Positions 4,815-6,608 of a stretch of 6,608 bases of DNA are shown one piece after another. The DNA lies in the NCBI GenBank assembly GCA_028711875.1, contig JAQTRJ010000121.1, forward strand, positions 1 to 6,608. The letters run 5' to 3'. The DNA is from a bacterium (lineage in GTDB: Bacteria > Electryoneota > RPQS01). A model generated the notes under the pieces. The model saw only the letters and a program-made list of their open reading frames with translations, ran no database searches and was not told the origin of the DNA. Each line of letters opens with the position of its first letter. Position 1 is the stretch's first letter. The position numbers were made by a program, and so were the translations under genes.

Positions 4815-5690
4815 GTGGCTCTGCTGGTTTGGGATCCCCGCGGCATCTATGTAGACCTGACCGTGGGCGGGGGCGGGCACAGCCGACGGATTGCCGACCG
4901 CCTGACCGAAGGGGGACTCCTGATCGGATGCGACCGCGACGCCGACGCCATTGCACACAGCCGCAACTCACTGCCGTCGGGCGTCCGTCTACGGCAGTGT
5001 CGGTTTTCCGAAGCCTTGGAAACGGTACAGCCTCTGATCGGCGACGGCGCTTCGGGGGTCTTAATGGACTTGGGGATGTCCTCCTATCAACTGGATCACG
5101 CTGAACGCGGCTTCAGCTATTTGGCGGATGGACCGTTGGACTTGAGAATGGATCGAAGCCGGGGGCTGACGGCAGCAGAGCTTCTGGGAACCGCCGAGGA
5201 AGCGGATATCGAGCGGATTCTCCGCCGGTACGGCGAAGACCCGCAAGCGCGGCGGATCGCGCGGAGCATCGTCTTCGCGCGGCAACGCCATCCGATTCGC
5301 ACCACCTGCGAGCTGGCGGAGATCATCCGGCACACGGTTCCGGCCACGCAACATAAGAGTCTGCCCCGCGTGTTTCAAGCGCTGCGGATTGCGGTCAACG
5401 GGGAAATGGAGGAACTGGACGCGGGATTGACCTCCGGGTGGAACATGCTGAAGCCCGGCGGCAGACTGGTGGTCATCAGCTATCATTCGCTGGAAGACCG
5501 TCCCGTGAAGCAGTTCATGAAGACCCTGGCCACTCCACCCGTCCCGGACTGGGGTAGCCATCCATCCGCGGAGTCCCTGCCCAGAGGCAGATTGTTGACG
5601 AAGAAACCTCTGCTGCCGGGTGCACAGGAAATTCAAGAGAATCCGCGCGCGCGCAGCGCCAAGCTTCGCGCCGTGGAACGAATTCGATAG
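4815..5690 (+). CDS. rsmH: 16S rRNA (cytosine-1402-N4)-methyltransferase RsmH, 5' end problematic
   Basis: SAM-dependent methyltransferase that modifies C1402 in the decoding centre of 16S rRNA; also called MraW. From GTG 4815 it has 291 residues with all family motifs: GIYVDLTVGGGGHS (10-23, SAM binding), acidic D40 in IGCDRDADA, MDLGMSSYQLD (84-94), RGFSY and DGPLDLRMD (98-113), RRYGEDPQARRIAR (137-150), FQALRIAVNGEMEELD (187-202), VISYHSLEDRPVK (220-232), and the C-terminal NPRARSAKLRAVE (276-288). The conserved N-terminal motif FHTPVLAEP lies upstream of this GTG in the same frame (from 4785). The frame is open back to the TAG at 4650 but contains no ATG, GTG or TTG before 4815. The ATG at 4765 is one base out of frame; with one base added the protein would be 308 residues, the usual length. 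The family call is certain; the start is not. Confidence 0.93.
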   Translation: MALLVWDPRGIYVDLTVGGGGHSRRIADRLTEGGLLIGCDRDADAIAHSRNSLPSGVRLRQCRFSEALETVQPLIGDGASGVLMDLGMSSYQLDHAERGFSYLADGPLDLRMDRSRGLTAAELLGTAEEADIERILRRYGEDPQARRIARSIVFARQRHPIRTTCELAEIIRHTVPATQHKSLPRVFQALRIAVNGEMEELDAGLTSGWNMLKPGGRLVVISYHSLEDRPVKQFMKTLATPPVPDWGSHPSAESLPRGRLLTKKPLLPGAQEIQENPRARSAKLRAVERIR

Positions 5691-5695
5691 TCATC

Positions 5696-6097
5696 ATGGC
5701 TCATCCCGCTCACCCACAGGACTTTCCATTTTTTCGTCCCCGGCATCTGCCCCGCGTTCTGCGCAGGCACGCTCCGGTACTTAAGATTTGTATCGCGCTG
5801 CTTCTGTTCGGACTGGTGGCGACCTCGGTCGTCTGGCGGAGACTCTCCTACAATCGTCTGGTCTGGGATACCGGCCGCAATCGAGCCAAGATAGACCTGT
5901 TGAATACGGAGATTCTCCATCTCAACGGACAGATCGAATTGGAATCCTCGTATCCGCGCGTGACCAAGTGGGCGGAAAACACGCGCCACTGGGAGGCGAT
6001 ATCCAGCCGGACGCATACGTTCACGATTCCCCAAGCCTCGCTCTCCGAAACGGCGCGAGCCAAAGCCAACGTTCTGCAGATGGTGCACGATGAATAG
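5696..6097 (+). CDS. ftsL: Cell division protein FtsL
   Basis: Small bitopic divisome protein that, with FtsB/FtsQ-type partners, helps activate septal peptidoglycan synthesis. The 133-residue product has a basic cytoplasmic N-terminus (FRPRHLPRVLRRH), one membrane segment at about 29-47 (LKICIALLLFGLVATSVVW), and then a periplasmic region with coiled-coil character (about 60-85, RNRAKIDLLNTEILHLNGQI). That is the FtsL architecture. Sequence conservation in FtsL is low, so the call rests on this layout and on position: five bases after rsmH and overlapping ftsI by eight bases. The C-terminal 45 residues are polar and have no motif I recognise. Confidence 0.82.
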   Translation: MAHPAHPQDFPFFRPRHLPRVLRRHAPVLKICIALLLFGLVATSVVWRRLSYNRLVWDTGRNRAKIDLLNTEILHLNGQIELESSYPRVTKWAENTRHWEAISSRTHTFTIPQASLSETARAKANVLQMVHDE

Positions 6098-6608
6098 TTC
6101 AAATCGTTTGACCGACCGGGAGCTTCTCCTGGGCCTGCTGTTCGTCGCGGCGCTGGTGGTATTCACCGCGCGACTGATTCAATTGCAGATCGTCCAACAT
6201 GACGAGTGGCGGCGGGAAGGCATCCGACAATTCAATACCATCACGAATCGCCAGCCGAGCCGGGGCGAGATTCAAGACCGACAGGGAGTGCCACTGGCGG
6301 TGACGCTGCCGCTCACCTACGAAGTCGGCTTTCGTCCGACCGGGGGGCTGGACAAAGACGATACCGCGCGCAGACTGTCGGCCTTACTGGGTGTTCCCCG
6401 GCGGGAGATCCGTTCGCGCCTCGACAGCCGGCAATTCACCTATCTGGCGCGCAAGGTGGATCACGACGTGAAGATCAAGCTCGAAGCATTGAATCTGAAT
6501 TGCCTTCAATTTGACGAAGAACCGCGCCGCGCGTATCCCTCGGGTTCTTACGCGGCCGGGCTGCTGGGTTTCACAAAGCGGGAAGGCCACGGCGTGGAAG
6601 GGGTCGAA
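6090..6608 (+). CDS. ftsI: FtsI/PBP3-type class B penicillin-binding protein, N-terminal part
   Basis: Septal peptidoglycan transpeptidase that cross-links the division wall; only the first 173 codons are present and the frame runs off the window. ATG 6090 starts inside the end of ftsL (8-base overlap), typical of translational coupling. Residues 11-35 form the single membrane anchor (LLLGLLFVAALVVFTARL). The class B PBP N-terminal motif follows: PSRGEIQDRQGVPLA at 56-70, matching R-G-x-I-x-D-R-x-G-x-x-L-A. The second conserved box is RRAYPSGSYAAGLLGF at 146-161, continuing into GHGVEGVE at 166-173, as in FtsI (R-x-Y-P-x-G and G-x-x-G-x-E). The catalytic SxxK, SxN and KTG motifs would lie downstream. 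A related PBP2/SpoVD label is possible, but position after ftsL favours FtsI. Confidence 0.93.
   Translation, partial: MNSSNRLTDRELLLGLLFVAALVVFTARLIQLQIVQHDEWRREGIRQFNTITNRQPSRGEIQDRQGVPLAVTLPLTYEVGFRPTGGLDKDDTARRLSALLGVPRREIRSRLDSRQFTYLARKVDHDVKIKLEALNLNCLQFDEEPRRAYPSGSYAAGLLGFTKREGHGVEGVE

Noticed and set aside
5061..5636. Minus-strand open frame of 191 codons within rsmH
   Set aside because: It lies wholly opposite conserved RsmH motifs, and is a by-product of GC-rich codon use.
5633..6166. Minus-strand open frame of 177 codons opposite ftsL
   Set aside because: It covers the rsmH end, ftsL and ftsI start on the other strand; no ribosome binding site or domain seen.
1..6608. CRISPR arrays, tRNA or rRNA genes, and transposase genes
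   Set aside because: Reading through the window I saw no regularly spaced direct repeats, no tRNA-like cloverleaf, no rRNA signature and no transposase motifs.

Overview
The window is moderately GC-rich bacterial DNA from a Gram-negative organism. It carries the end of an outer-membrane beta-barrel gene, a MlaE/MlaF-type lipid transporter, a lipoprotein and the start of a division and cell wall (dcw) cluster. The mix of an outer-membrane protein followed directly by mlaE-mlaF, a PD40/TolB-repeat lipoprotein and a mraZ-led dcw cluster would suit the FCB group or a neighbouring candidate phylum. That placement is inference, as no marker in the window fixes it.

Left block, plus strand (1-2548): the C-terminal barrel of an outer-membrane protein (5' end outside the window), then the permease MlaE 18 bases later, then the ATPase MlaF after a 139-base gap. 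No mlaD follows. The block ends in a strong bidirectional hairpin terminator (2567-2591) shared with a convergent minus-strand gene for a 317-residue lipoprotein with TolB/PD40-like repeats (2613-3566).

Control region (3567-3838): this space between divergent genes holds a ribosome binding site for the lipoprotein's GTG start, a perfect DnaA-box 9-mer, two clusters of GTGG-type pentamers with identical 0/15/25 spacing, several small inverted repeats, and a near-consensus sigma70-type promoter (TTGACA, 17 bases, TATCTT) just ahead of mraZ.

Right block, plus strand (3839 to the end): mraZ (regulator of dcw), a short STAS-domain ORF, rsmH (16S rRNA m4C1402 methyltransferase), ftsL, and the first 173 codons of ftsI (septal class B penicillin-binding protein). 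The ftsL and ftsI genes overlap by 8 bases. The order mraZ-rsmH-ftsL-ftsI is classical; the STAS ORF in the middle is not.

The most unusual stretch is 4552-4785. The STAS ORF loses its domain pattern and runs into four consecutive short palindromes, bracketed by a 7-base inverted repeat. Downstream, the conserved N-terminus of RsmH (FHTPVL, from 4785) has no ATG, GTG or TTG in its frame. The natural ATG at 4765 is exactly one base out of phase. This could be a real lesion, a recoding site or a sequence error.
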